From NCBI GenBank assembly GCA_905182985.1, contig CAJJDN010000032.1:576616-640615 (forward strand): a stretch of 64,000 bases of DNA, written 5' to 3'. The notes beneath the pieces were generated by a model. The model worked only from the letters and a program-made list of their open reading frames with translations. It ran no database searches and had not been told where the DNA came from. Positions 40,615 to 54,159 of this stretch are shown piece by piece. Position numbers and translations under genes: made by a program. The stretch comes from Paramecium sonneborni. Lineage: Eukaryota > Ciliophora > Oligohymenophorea > Peniculida > Parameciidae. The stretch's first letter is position 1. Every line of letters begins with the position of its first letter.

Positions 40615-41468
40615 ACATGTGTCTAATCTTTAAGTTTATTTATTGAATTTGAACATTATTTATTAACAAAGTTCAAAATTGTAAAAAAAATTCACAAAAA
40701 AAATATTTATATTACAAATAATAAGTATTCATATTTTTTGAGCCATTTTTTAGAATCATCCTCTTTTTTTATTAAATTTAAGATAATTTGTTTTTATATC
40801 AGCTTCTTCTATTACAATCTATAAAAGATGTAAAAATAAATTACTTGATTTTTTGCTTTTAAATGCATAAATAGTTGTTAATAATTTAGCTCTTCATTTA
40901 AAAAACTTTTTGGAAATGGGATAATTAATAAACATTTGATAACTTTAAATATATGTTTTAAATGTATTAACAAAAATTTCTCTTTTTTCGGAAACTAGTG
41001 TTAAATAAGCCTAATATATTAATTAAAAAAAATATTAGAACTATTTATGTGAATTAGGGAGGCAGGATTAATTTGCATTTAAAAACACCTCCTTAGAATG
41101 GAGTATCAACTTAATTTAAAGAAAGATTTATTACTTGGATCATCAATATCAGCTTAAATACAAAAACATCTTATTCATTTAAGATAAGATGAACTCCTTT
41201 AATATAAATAAGACATAAAATTTAAAATTTACCTTCAATAGTTTATTATATAATAATTTATAATTGCTAAGCTATGATTGGGACAGTTAATTTACAGCTC
41301 TTGAATCTATGTATTTGATAGTTATCAATATATTTTTACCATTTTTAATAGTGCCTTAGTTAACTTATGTCGTTAAAAGAAAAAATATGAATCTATGATT
41401 TTATAATTATGATAAAAAGAATTGATAGGGATAATAAATGTAGATAATGATATGATTAATAATTGTAC
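40615..41468. other. Spacer with a possible small minus-strand remnant
   Basis: On the minus strand a TGA-free reading exists from ATG 41078 to TGA 40756-40758 if a 26-nt intron (about 40806-40831, GTAATTTATT...TTATAG) is removed; it gives 98 residues with IVIEEADIKTNYLKF at the end. An alternative frame over the same DNA (REIFVNTFKTYIQSYQMF, then KLLTTIYAFKSKK) looks more protein-like but has an internal TGA. Either could be a remnant. 41080-41468 holds nothing I can support. Confidence 0.35.
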
Positions 41469-42911
41469 TCATAGTTATTACAGATTGAAAATCGATTTAC
41501 GAATTGGTTTTCCTTTATGTTATAGAGGTGTTACTGGAGTAATTGGAGATTTTGGTGTATTATCATCGGTTCTAGTCAAACTTTAAGGACTGAGATTATT
41601 AAATGAGTTTTTTGGACTTAAAAAGTTTGTAGTTGGAATAGGGGATCCATCAAGATGTGGTAATTTTTTAACATTGCTATGTCTACGAATTTTAAATTGA
41701 CATGTTTTTGCTAATTTTTCTTATATAAACCATTAATGATTTAGAGCTTCTTAAGCACTTAATCTTTTAACAGGATTTTTGTTCATTAGTCCTTACAATA
41801 GATTCATTCCATGCTCACTCAATTTACATTCTTCGAATTTGACTTTTGCATAATAGTTTCTCATAACCACATCATCATAATCTTTACCTTCAAAAGGAGA
41901 TTTACCAGCAATTAAAATAAACATCAAAATGCCAATGCTGTATATATCTACTTTATAATCATAGATTTTATCTTATAATAATTCAGGTGCAACATATCCT
42001 GGTGTTCCACATCTAGTGAATAAATACTTACCACTTGAAGTATAATGATCTGCTAAACCAAAATCACAAATACAGATATCATCCAAGTCATCTCTTTTTC
42101 TTAACATAATATTTTCAGGCTTTATATCTCGATGTAATATTCCTTATTCATGAATAAATTAGCAAGTTTTTAATAATTTGTAAATTAACTTTGAACATTT
42201 TTCTTCAGAAAAAGGGGGAGACTTCTTCATGAATTTATGAAGCTCTCCTCCTCTTAAATACTCAAGAACTAAGTATAAGTATTCTTCTCCTTCAAATACT
42301 TCATACATTTTTATTACTGAATCATTTTAAAGTTTTCTCATTATCGAAGTTTCTTTAATAATCGATAATTTATCAACCTCCTCTTTAAGATCAGATTTTC
42401 TAAAACATTTAATTGCATACTCTTGTCCATCAGTTTTACATATAGCCTTAAATACCTGACAATCAAATAATGAAATACTTCAGCAAAATTGCCTTATCCT
42501 ATTTTTTTAAGTAATGTGTATCTTTAAGCAAAGTTTCTCTAAATACAATATTATTTAAGATAATTGAACCATATTTCAACATCTCCATACATTTCAAAGG
42601 ATTGTTTATTTTTAAGAAATCTAATTCCTTGACCAGCTACTGGATGTTTAACAAACTCCATAGTAACATTGATCAAATTTATCCACTTATGAATTTCCTT
42701 AAAAATATACTTTAAATTCTACTTATTCTTTGAAAAGTAACAAATAATGAGTCATTATTCCAACTTTACGTTTCACAAGTTCTTTTTCCTTCTCTATAAG
42801 CATATTGTCTCTTAATTCATATTAGATTTCTCTAGCTGGGAATTTGGTTAATGTCCAGAAGGATTGTTGTTCTTAGTCATCAAAGAATGAATCTTTAATA
42901 GTGAAGTCCAT
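41469..42911 (-). CDS. Protein kinase with N-terminal PH-like module (CAMK-like)
   Basis: ATG 42911 starts [19 protein letters not shown]. The first 130 residues contain a PH-like module ([42 protein letters not shown]). The kinase domain follows: Gly loop IGQGNFAEVFKA across a 23-nt intron, the Lys in YAIKCF, the catalytic loop [15 protein letters not shown] ([10 protein letters not shown]), [12 protein letters not shown] and [19 protein letters not shown]. The domain closes with KRLSAQEALNHQWF. The C-terminal tail is Ser/Pro/Thr-rich ([18 protein letters not shown]), a likely phosphorylation region, ending TGA 41469-41471. All catalytic residues are present. It shares the N-terminal module with the kinases at 54160 and 55870, so the three are probably paralogues. 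Confidence 0.92.
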
Positions 42912-42959
42912 AAATTGTAATTTTAATCGATATAACAAACTAATTAAATTATATCAGAC

Positions 42960-44748
42960 ATGAAATATGCTTAAGTTACAGCAGCTGCTTTTTAATCTGG
43001 AAAAATAGTGAAAGTTGAACATTATAGTTATAGTGTGAATGATTAAATTGGTTCAGGTTTCAGTAGTCAGGTGTTTAAAGGCAAAAATGAGAATACTAAT
43101 GAGACCGTTGCGATAAAAGTATATTTGTGTTATGATCAATCAGATTATTGATAGAAGTAAAATAACAAATGAAGTTGAAGAGTTCTTATTGAATCAAGAG
43201 ATTCGGGCCTTGTCACTAATGAATTCAGAAAACATTGTAAAAATGTATGATTATTATCATAAACCACAATGTACTTACATTATAACTGAATATTGTAATT
43301 AAGGTAAATAATAATTCCAGAATTATAGGTGATTTGGGATAGCTAATTAAAAGAAAATAGAGAATTGATGAAATAGAGGCTATTAAAATAATGAAGCATA
43401 TAGTAAATGGTTTTAAAGAGTAAGTAGCCAAAGGAGTAATTCACAGAGATTTGAAACCAATAAATATTTTAATAAGAAATGGGATCCCAAAAATAGCAGA
43501 TTATGGATTTTCAAAAATGATGAACGCACCACCAGAAACGATCTACTATAATGTAGGCACTGCATTATACATGTCTCCTTAAACTATGATTAAAAATACC
43601 TATTCTGAAAAAAGTGATATTTGGAGTTTGGGAGTAATCTTCTATGAGATGTTATATGGATAAGTACCATTTTCAGCTTAGAGTGAAAAAGACTTGGCTT
43701 AAGTTATGTTAAAGACAGTGCCATAATTTCCATAAAATATTTCAGTATCAAAGGAAACAATTGAGTTCGTTTTAAAATGCCTATCTGTTGATGAATCAAA
43801 AAGATTCTCATGCAGTGATTTAGAACATCATCCCATCTTCTATCGTAGACATACTTTGACTGCACCTCGACCTATTGGAGATAGAAATCCATCAGTTAAA
43901 AATAGAGACAATTACTCACCTCAAAGAGCTACAGAATATCAACCTACTCGTAAGATTAATTTTATAGCTTAAACTGCTATGCCTTAATCTGCATTAAAAA
44001 GTAGAGAAAGCGTAAGATATCTTACTTAAAATGATGAAGTCATTTAAGCTTAATTCTAATTTATTGAATTGATGTTTAGAATTCTTAAAGTTCTTGATAA
44101 ACAATAAGTACTCAATTAAGATTTTTAAATCAAATTGAAATTCTTAATCATTAAAAACATGTTCTTCAAAACAATTTTGCTTAGAGAAGTTGTTGAAAAA
44201 AAAAAGAATGTATTATAACTCTATGAGTTTGATAATTACATTGAGACTGCCGGTAAATATTCAACTCAAGTTCATGAACTCTATCAAATTGCCAAAGAAT
44301 ATCACGATAAATAAGTAAAACTCATTATAATTCTTAGTATCAAATGATTGAAAGTAATCATGCTCTAAAACAATCTGTATTAAGAGATCGAAGCTTTTAA
44401 AAAATCTATGAAAACTTCAAATCAGTAACCGAAAGCTATGAATTTTATTTACTCTTTAGCACTCTGTTATAAAGATGCATTAGAGATTTGTTTAACAAAT
44501 GTAATAGCAGATTAGCTGGAGCACATGATTCATAATAATTGTAATTGTAAGATGAAACTATGGTTTATGTATTGGAATAGTTGACATTCTACTACAGTTT
44601 GCTAAGACTAATAATAGAGAATAATAATAATATATAGATTTTTACTAAAAAAGCTTAGATCAGTAGAATTTTGTAGGCAGTTCCAGAATAAATTACAAAA
44701 AGCAACTTGATGAGTATCAGATAATCCATACAGGAGATGAAAATATGA
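42960..44748 (+). CDS. Protein kinase, ULK/Atg1-like
   Basis: Divergent from the previous kinase with a 48-base shared promoter gap. The N-terminal kinase domain: YSVNDQIGSGFSSQVFKG, VAIK at the end of exon 1 before a 25-nt intron, TYIITEYCNQG, HRDLKPINILI, DYG in place of DFG (KIADYGFSKM), GTALYMSPQTM and SDIWSLGVIFYEMLYGQVPF. HRDLKPxNIL, xYGFSK and the GTPLYMSPQ-like activation segment are typical of the Atg1/ULK group, which starts autophagy, though ciliates have many such kinases. The C-terminal 270 residues are alpha-helical (FQFIELMFRILKVLDKQQ; YEFDNYIETAGKYSTQVHELYQ) and may be an EAT-like helical domain. A 23-nt intron lies near 44313. TGA is at 44746-44748. Confidence 0.87.
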
Positions 44749-44791
44749 AAAGAATAACTATTTCTAAATAAATTATATAAAAGATTTAAAA

Positions 44792-45677
44792 ATGATAAGT
44801 GGAACACTGAGAAGATCATTTATTGGCAAAGCTCATTTTGGTCTAGTTTCAGAATACAATAATAGAGTCAATTAAAAGTTATACAAAGGAGTTTAAGTAT
44901 CTGAAGCACCATAATTCTTCACAACTTCAGCAAGACCTGGAAATTTTGGTGATCATATTGATTTTAAAGTACAAATGGATAATTGGTTTGATGAAAACAG
45001 GTAATAATGGATATAAGATTTGAAAATAGAGTCCATAATGAACATGAGACTGAGATCAAAAGAACATAAATTTATGCATTAAATGCTGTCTATTATGGAG
45101 GATTACTCTCCTTTGCAAGACTATTCGCAGTAGGTTTAATAGGTAGATTGGATGGATGGAAGAGATATGATAGAGATACCTATCTTGAAATGGAGTAACG
45201 ATTTTGCATTTAATTTTTAGTATTGGAGATTTACCACCTGGAGAAGTCATGCAAATTGTTTGGAATGGTACACCAGTGTTTATTAGAAGATTGACACAAT
45301 AAGAAATTAAAGATGAAGATAACTTACCAAAAGAAACAATTTTAGATCCCAGGTAATTTATAAACATTTATTTTTAGTTCTGAAGTTGTTCTTACTAATT
45401 GTGGTAATACTAAGGTATTGGTTGTTAGTGCTTTATGCACTCATTTGGGATGCATTCCAATACCATATTTGGGTGCCTATAATGTAAATCCTACATTCTA
45501 TCAAAGGGTTGGGTTTGTATTTGCCACGGTTCAGTCTATGATAAATATGCTAGAGTTAGATAAGGACCAGCTTTGTAGAATTTACCATTCATTAATAATT
45601 CAATCTATGATGATGTGATTGTTTGCATTGAAGAAATGAAATTCCCCAGAGAACCAAGTTAAAGATATTGGACTTGA
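44792..45677 (+). CDS. UQCRFS1: Rieske iron-sulfur subunit of cytochrome bc1 (complex III)
   Basis: Starts MISGTLRRSFIGKAHFGLVS at 44792, an Arg-rich mitochondrial presequence. The TM anchor region is YYGGLLSFARLFAVGLIGR. The head domain has both cluster loops: CTHLGC (box 1) and CICHGS (box 2; the usual Pro of CPCHGS is Ile here), giving the two Cys and two His that bind the 2Fe-2S cluster plus the disulphide pair. The Pro-rich loop (QGPALQNLPF) follows. Introns of 29, 26, 25 and 23 nt restore the frame; one splits the region between the two boxes. The protein carries electrons from ubiquinol to cytochrome c1. The C-terminus ends EPSQRYWT, TGA 45675-45677. Certain as a Rieske protein of complex III. 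Confidence 0.95.
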
Positions 45678-45759
45678 ACAGTAATAATATATTTATCTAT
45701 TATGTTTCATTAATTATTTATTAATGTTCCAATTTTTGTATATATTATGACTAGAATAA

Positions 45760-47119
<1,360 letters not shown>

Positions 47120-47279
47120 TACAAAAATTATTTAAATTAATACTTATCTGAAATAAAATTAATATTATCTAACCAATTATTTCATCCTACTATTATTAAT
47201 TTATCATACTATCTTCCTACTATATTATTTACTCAACAATCTTTATTTTATCTCTTTCTTTTATTATTATTTATACAAA

Positions 47280-49687
47280 ATGAATTTATTAAATGAGGTC
47301 AATGCTTTTATTAAAACATCACAATATCTCAAAGCCTTGAAATTACTTATAAGATATGAATATCAGGATTCCTCAGAAATCTGTATTAAAATTCTTAGAA
47401 GATACTCTTATGTTTGTAATAAGTTACTTTTCAAATATTTAATGAAATATGATAAAAAATCACATAAAGTTAAGCCCATCCTTTACAGAGCTTTCGATGC
47501 ACTTTATATGTGGAGCCATTATTTATAAAAAGAAGAAACTATTCACAAAGTCTTTACTCCAAAACGTCTAAGTTGCATGTCTCCTCAAGCATCTTAAAAA
47601 ATAATTAATCAAAGGACTAAAGTTAATAGGAAATGGCTCTTTTAATAAAAGCGATTATTCCTGCAATCCCTTTAAAACACATTAAAATACCATTATTTTT
47701 ACCTAAAATTAAGAAAAGAAACTACTTTTGCTTTACTAATCTTAAAAAAATTTATAGTTGTTAGTTATTTTAGTGATTGCAATTTTTAACTTCATCAAAA
47801 GTCTATTGATAATAGATAAGAAATGCTAATGATTATTGGATCAGCCTACTTTGAAATTAATTCTATGGCATAAACTATCAATCATTTGTATTTGTCAATA
47901 ATATTAGGAATAGAAAAAACAATCATTCCCTTTTTTTACCTTAAAGAATAATTAAGAATGTCATAATCAGATTATCAATTTTAAAAGTAGATTACAAAAA
48001 CCACTTCTATGTTAGTTTCCTCAATTTCTTTATTAGCTTCAGCTCATGAAATTAAAGGAGAAATATAAGAAATGTAAACTTGTTTATCATTTTCTAAATT
48101 TATGTGCAATATTTTGATTTTCTTTGAAAAATGCACAGATTTATAAAAAGTTATTGAATAAAATGATAAGCTTAAAAAAGAAGCTTATTCTCTTTATTTA
48201 TTAGAAAATGGCGAACTTATTAGATTTTCTAAATTTCTTACAGATTATTAAAGTCAAAAAAGCAATATCAGTTTCACTCCAAGAACTTTATATGAAGAAT
48301 TACTTGAAAAACATTAAAAAATTGATTAACCTTCATTAATATTTACTAATCATCATTAAGTTGAAAATGAAGTCGTCAATCATTTTCATAAGAAAACTAA
48401 TAGTGAATTAACTGAAACAACTTTAGCATCTGGAAGACCTAGCAAATGTGGAACTGAAATTTAGTTTTTTAACGATTCTCTAGGTTTAACTAGTATTTCT
48501 ATTTAATAACCATCAGAATTTTAAAAATTCAGAAGATTTTAAAAGGTACAAAAATACAAAAAAACTGGTAACAATTTTTTAGCAAAATTACTTTAATTAA
48601 GTGAACATAATAAACATCAAGAATATAAATTTTAATCTTAGTAAATAAAAAGAGAAAGTTCATTCAATACTTTAGAATAAGAAATTAATAAGATAATTGA
48701 TAGAAGGCTTCCAAGAAATCATATTCCTTTTGAATAATCCTAATTTTAATGCAATAAATTAATCAAGTAAGAATCTGAATAGAGAAAAGAATTTCCATTT
48801 GCTTATGATATGTTAAAATTCAAATAGGATTTTTCGAGTGGCTTATGTATTCTTGAAGAGAATATTTAAGAAGTAAATATTATTTTTAATTAGTTTAATA
48901 AACATTTTGAATTTAATGTTTTAATGTACTTTGACTATTTAACTTAGAGTAAGGAGAGTGCTATGAGTAATTTGAAATACAATTAAAATTTCTCAAAACT
49001 AAGATTAGCTGAATAAAAATTGATATAATCTAGAAATTTAGTTTTAAAAAAGTAAGTTGAATCTATCTAGCAGGAAAAGGAGGAAGAAAAAAAGAAAGAT
49101 ACAGAAAATGAAACATAAGCTAATCTATTATTTGAAACAGTATAAAAAAGAAAAACTATGCTTTTTAACATATTAGGTACTAATGATACACCAATAAAAA
49201 CTCCTTAAATAAATGAAAGTCAAGCTTAAAAATTAGAAAAAAATGTTTTTAAATTCTCTTCAACAAATACAACACCAAAGAATAACTCCCTATCAGAATA
49301 AATAAGATAATTTAGTGCTTAAAGAGAAAAATAAATTTAATAATAATATTTTACTAAAGCTTAAACAACAATTAAAGCTCAGCTATTAGAAAGTGAATTT
49401 TTAATTGAATAAAAATAAAATGCAAAACATATTTCGGAACCTCCAGAATTATTATTAACAAAATTAGGTAATAATGATGATTTGGCAAATTCGATAAAAC
49501 ATTTGAAAGCAACAGGATTTTAAAAGATCTTATTAAAAAAAAGAAAGACGACCAAGCTGGCTTCTACAAAGCTATGACTTTGGAAATTTAAAAATATTTT
49601 GATTACAATATATTCATATGTTATTTTGTTTATTTTATTCTACAGATTTAGCCTAGATAGAATTATGAATAATTCAGAAAACCTTGA
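47280..49687 (+). CDS. Orphan Gln-rich helical protein, about 770 residues
   Basis: One long frame without introns from ATG 47280 (MNLLNEVNAFIKTSQYLKALKLLIRYE). The first 330 residues look like an alpha-helical solenoid (FLQSLQNTLKYHYFYLKLRKE, EINSMAQTINHLYLSI, SSISLLASAHEIKGEIQE), reminiscent of TPR-type repeats. The rest is charged, low-complexity and coiled. The original frame ends at TGA 49575-49577, but from about 49475 a neighbouring frame reads better (FGKFDKTFESNRILKDLI, KKKKDDQAGFYKAMTLEI) and ends at TGA 49685-49687, so a one-base indel near GATGATTTGG is likely. No family name. The long intronless frame is unusual for this window. Confidence 0.7.
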
Positions 49688-49724
49688 ATACTTTCTTTTA
49701 TATTTAGACTTTATAAGATATTAT

Positions 49725-52663
49725 TCAAGATCTGGTTTAACTAATATGTCGTATTGATTGAGATCTTGCAATTGATTTTCTCAGTCTTTTTCTTTTTAAT
49801 TTTAATGGCAACTTTTTATTTACTTTTTTTAATTTTCCCACAACTATTTACAAGTTAAATCCAGTGTCATAAAATTCCATTTCTTTTTGTGCATCTATAT
49901 CACATTCTTATTTAGCCATTAATTTTGCAATATCCATTTCAATAAATTATACTTAATCTATATCCAATTCTTTTATAAATTATGGCTGTGGCTATTAACC
50001 ATATATTTAAGGTAATTAAGGTGATCCTTACTATTATTAAGTCTATAAAGTAAGAGCAATTGCTTATTAAAATTAATTTTATAAAGGATCATCATCTAAT
50101 TTTTCACTCTAATCAAGTTTCACCTAATTTAAGATTAAAGTAGGTCTTTTTGCACTTTATTTATATCTTTTTTCTTGAAAACCTTATTCTCTTTCATATT
50201 ATACAGAATTTCTATTTTATTAACAAATCTTCTATATTGAAACTCTGGTTTATTTTTTTTTAGATTTAATAGATTGAGAATCTTTATTTTCAGAAACTTT
50301 TCTTTTCGAATCTCTTCTGATTTGTAATAGATTTTAAGATTTTATTGGTTTATATTCTGAGTCATTATTTGAATTCGTTAAACTATTATCCATTTCTTCT
50401 TAAGCTGAATCCTATTAGAAATTAAATTTATTTGACAAAATAAATTCTGAGTTTGGTCCAATTTCATTTAATAAACCTTAGTAAGCACAATAGTTAAAGA
50501 CTGTTGATTACAAATTTCTTATTTATATTAGTGAGTTCTATAAATAGTTATTAATTTACATTACATTATGAGTTTTCTCATCTAATTTTCTAGATCTTAT
50601 TTTAAATTTTCTATGTTACTTTTCATCGTAATCATTTTTTTTAAATAATCTTAAACTATTGGGTGTATAAAATACAAATGGACATTTAATGAAATCATGA
50701 TTTTAATGACATAATTCACAACCACCCATTTTAACTCTACCACCAAATTCAATTTAATGTTTAACTTAAAAAAAATGTTCTCTATCTTATTAATTATATT
50801 TTAATAATTCTATTAAATCATCATAAGTTATATAAGCTAATTTTGAAAATTTAATAGCTCTTGTAGAGAATAAAGCTGGATGTTGTGAAATAAAGGATTT
50901 TTCATCTAAAGCTTAACTTCTTGAATAAATTTTAATAGTTTTATTATTACTTATGTAAGCTTCAACTTCACCTTTGAGAATAAAATAAATTTTATCAACT
51001 TTTTATCTAATAATTAAATTTTCAATACCCTTCAATAGAGATGATTTCTTCAGGAACAAATGATTATTCCTTAACTAAAATGCATAACTTTTCTATAAAT
51101 TGAGGAGAAAAGTTTTGTCTGAATAATTTAGATGTTTACAACAAATTTTTGTAAAAATCAATTTTGACTTCTCTATTTAAAGTTCCAGATAAATGAGTCA
51201 TTAATTTTTCACATTCAGATTCTTAATCTCTTTCTTATTTCAAAAAGTATTCAAAGAATTTCTTAACTTTTACTTACAAATCTTTATTCAAACCTCTTTT
51301 TTTAAGAAATGAATCTATCATTGTCATTTTATCTCTTAAATAATTTTTATTTTCACTCATTTAAGCAAAAATAGATCCAATACTTGATATTGTATATCCA
51401 AAAATGATAGAACTTAAAAGAGTTACAAAAATTACAAATATTTTTTCATATTGAGTAACCTATTAATAAATATCTTATAATATGTTACAGGTATGATATC
51501 ACCATATCCAATAGTTAATGTAGTTATACAAGCCCAATAAAAACTTGTTATATATCTAGATTACCAATTCTGATCAAGTAGATTGGCTCTTTGAATCCAG
51601 GTATTTTCTTAAAAATATGCTTCTTGAATTGCAATAAAATGCCAAATACAAGCTATAATATGTGAGGCAAATAAAAAAGTTGACATTAAAGAAATGATAT
51701 CAATAACTGATGCAAAATTAACTCTAAGATTCATAGTTTCAACAATATTTTCAAAAATATACATAACCTTAAAAGATAATAAAATTAAAATACTCTGGAT
51801 ACTCTAAATAATAACACAAATTCAATATAGGGAACATTAGATCTTCCTATCATAAATGGAATCAAAACAATAAAATCAAGTGCAAATTTACCTTTTAAAT
51901 AATGCTTGAAAATCTATGCTCTATTCAATACAAGTACACCTCTTGAATAGTAAGCAACATTAAAATTAAGCAAAATTTCAAAAACAAATACATATTAAGG
52001 TAAAGTATCTAAAAAAAAGTCTGCTCCATCAACTACACTTATTTCAAATGAGATTTTAAGAGGAATGTATAGAATATTTATAAGAAGAATGAGAAAGACT
52101 ATAACATCCCAATAAAGTTTAAGTAAATTATCAGGTTTTATTGGTTTAATAATAGATCCAAATACTCTTAAAAAACTAAGGTAAACCTTAAATTTTGCAT
52201 AAAGTAATTCCTTAAAAAATAATTATTTAAAATTACTAATGAGCCTTATTTAGACTTCCCTCTAATTAATTTATGTGTTAAAAAGAAATTAAAATTTGAA
52301 GCTTTATCTCCTAAAACTTTGAATTATCTATGATCTAAATATCTCAATTTAAATTTATCTGAATTAGTCAATAAGTAAGTAACAAAACGAGCAACAAGAA
52401 CTATTATGTTTAGAGCTCTATCTTTCCAGATCTTATTCTTAAAACCTTATTTGACTTCGAAATCATCAGAGTCTTAGGAGAGAATACTCTATTCGCTCAT
52501 TTCTCTGGAGAGCTTTATTCTATCAAGCATAGTGAATTAAGATTGTTTCATTTTAAAGTTATTTAAGAATTCATCATCTTGAATTATAATAGCAAATTAT
52601 ACTCATAAATACTATGGAACTTGCCATATTTGGACTAGAAAGAGGTTCTTCATATGCGGACAT
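49725..52663 (-). CDS. Voltage-gated-like K+ channel with cyclic-nucleotide-binding domain (HCN/EAG class)
   Basis: Starts MSAYEEPLSSPNMASS at 52663. After an acidic N-terminus come six TMs. The pore loop is YWACITTLTIGYGDIIP, with the K+-selective GYGD filter; the pore turret (ENTWIQRANLLDQNW) and the preceding S5 (IISLMSTFLFASHIIACIWHF) are typical of the CNG/HCN/EAG superfamily. A C-linker and cyclic-nucleotide-binding domain follow (IYFILKGEVEAYI and an aromatic/acidic pocket region), then KMGGCELCHQNHDFIKCPF, a Cys/His-rich element seen in ciliate channels of this class. The tail is long and Gln-rich. Ciliates use many such channels to set ciliary beating. Introns occur near 51460, 51780 and 52200. 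The first splice after the start (near 52590-52640) is not resolved. TGA is at 49725-49727. Confidence 0.9.
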
Positions 52664-52814
52664 AAAAAATTAATAATTAATATGAATATTCATATCATAA
52701 TGACTAAATACTTTGAATATTATTCTCTAATTATAACACTATAACAATTTAAAGATAAAATAGTAAATAACTTGATTATATATATATACATATATAAATT
52801 TTATTTAAAAAAAA

Positions 52815-53842
52815 ATGATTAATACAACAATAAAAAGAGAGGAAAGCTTTTTAACAACAAAAGTATCTGATAGAGTTATCACAGTTGAGAATGAACAAAG
52901 ATCAACATATAATTTTGTAAGAAGAAATTATTTGACAACTACATTTGCAACATTAGCAAACAGATAAACAAATGGAGTATATAATATTGCTTTTAATTCA
53001 TCATGCTGTTAACCTTGTCCATAGCCATGTCCTTAACCTTAAGCTATGCCTATGCCTATTTATATACCTATGCCGTATCCCTAATAATGTGAAAAAGAAT
53101 GTCATTGTGAAGAAGAAGAATAATATAAAGAAGAAGTTCTTATTTTAAGATAAAGAGTTGCTGAATTATTAAGCAGATAACCATAAGTAAAAGTAGAAAA
53201 AGAAACTGTCAAAGTTGAAAATACGACTAGAGTATTTTAGCAATATAAAATTTTTAGATTGCAGATTTATAAATGGAGATTGAAAGATTAAAAATTAATA
53301 TTAGAAATGAATAAGATAGATTAAGATAAAAAGAAAGAGAATATATAGAATTGAGAAGTGATAATTCATCTTAATCTTTAAAAGATAGATTATCTATCTT
53401 AGAAGTATTTTATTTTATTATTAAAATAGAGTTAATTGTACAATTCAAAATTAGAATTGGAAAAACTTCAAGGACTTCTTAAATAAAAATTGTAAGAATT
53501 AGATGAATGGGAATAAAGATTTCATTAAATTGAAAGTACTGTTACTGTAGAGAGTTCAGAGACTGTGACATTAACTAATGTAATCTTCTAATTTCTATTT
53601 AGGAAGTTGAAGTTTGGAAGACTAAATTTAAGAAATTAAATAATGATTTTTTTGAAACCTAAGAAAAATTAATTATGGCATAAGCTGAATTAGAAGCACT
53701 TAAATAAGGAGGAGTAACTGAAGTTAAATAAGTGACTGTACAATAGAATGTTACTAGTTCCTCAGTTAATAGAGTTATTGAATAATCTTCCAGAGGATCT
53801 AGAGTTGTTAATCAAAATCTAGTTGGAAAGTTATATCCCTGA
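52815..53842 (+). CDS. Coiled-coil protein with Cys/Pro-rich insert
   Basis: ATG 52815 gives MINTTIKREESFLTTKV. After a Thr-rich head there is a compositionally odd segment of about 40 residues made of CCQPCPQPCPQPQAMPMP and IYIPMPYPQQCEKECHC, then a coiled coil of about 230 residues (RQRVAELLSRQPQVKVEKE, LQMEIERLKINIRNEQDRLRQK, LQGLLKQKLQELDEWEQR). A second pattern of Val/Glu/Thr-rich strands (IESTVTVESSETVTL, EVKQVTVQQNVTSSS) resembles the valine-rich repeats of alveolate cortical proteins but is too short to name. Three introns of 23-26 nt. It ends NLVGKLYP, TGA 53840-53842. A cortical or membrane-skeleton role would be a guess. Confidence 0.75.
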
Positions 53843-53901
53843 AAAGTATTTGAATCAAAAGCAATATAAAAAATATTAATATAAAAATATTTTATAATTA
53901 T

Positions 53902-53907
53902 AAAAAA
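53902..53907 (-). terminator. RNA polymerase III T-run after the tRNA
   Basis: Immediately 3' of the tRNA on the minus strand there is a run of T (A on the plus strand), the normal stop signal for RNA polymerase III. Confidence 0.75.
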
Positions 53908-53979
53908 AGGACCTACTTGGATTCGAACCAAGGTCTTGAGGGTTAAAGCCTCAGGTACTAACCACTATACGATAGATCC
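53908..53979 (-). tRNA. tRNA-Gln(UUA), decodes UAA as glutamine
   Basis: Seventy-two bases fold as a full tRNA on the minus strand. The acceptor stem pairs GGATCTA with TAGGTCC, the D-arm is GTAT..GTAC, the anticodon stem TGAGG/CCTCA closes the seven-base loop CTTTAAC, and the T-arm is CTTGG/CCAAG with loop TTCGAAT. The anticodon at positions 34-36 is TTA, complementary to the codon UAA, which is a stop in the standard code. The discriminator base is T, as in eukaryotic tRNA-Gln. This fits the in-frame TAA codons across the window. It stands between two converging-type protein genes with its own internal promoter. The known Tetrahymena tRNA-Gln(UmUA) is the precedent. Confidence 0.93.
53919..53929 (-). 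promoter_or_regulatory. Internal B-box promoter of the tRNA
   Basis: GGTTCGAATCC on the minus strand is an exact match to the eukaryotic RNA polymerase III B-box consensus GGTTCGANTCC, lying over the T-arm as usual. Confidence 0.85.
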
Positions 53980-54159
53980 TATAGTTATACTTTAACTTAT
54001 GAGAAACTATATCAATATATCTATTACCTAATTATAAACTATACACTTGTAAAAACAAAAAAGACATTCAAACTTAAATTTATTTAAATTATAAAAAGTT
54101 CTCTTTTTATTTTTAATTATTTTATTTTATTAAAATAAATAACAAATATTACACTAATT

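Noticed and set aside
45056..45367. Minus-strand ORF over the Rieske gene
   Set aside because: It is the antisense shadow of the Rieske protein, whose motifs are unmistakable on the plus strand.
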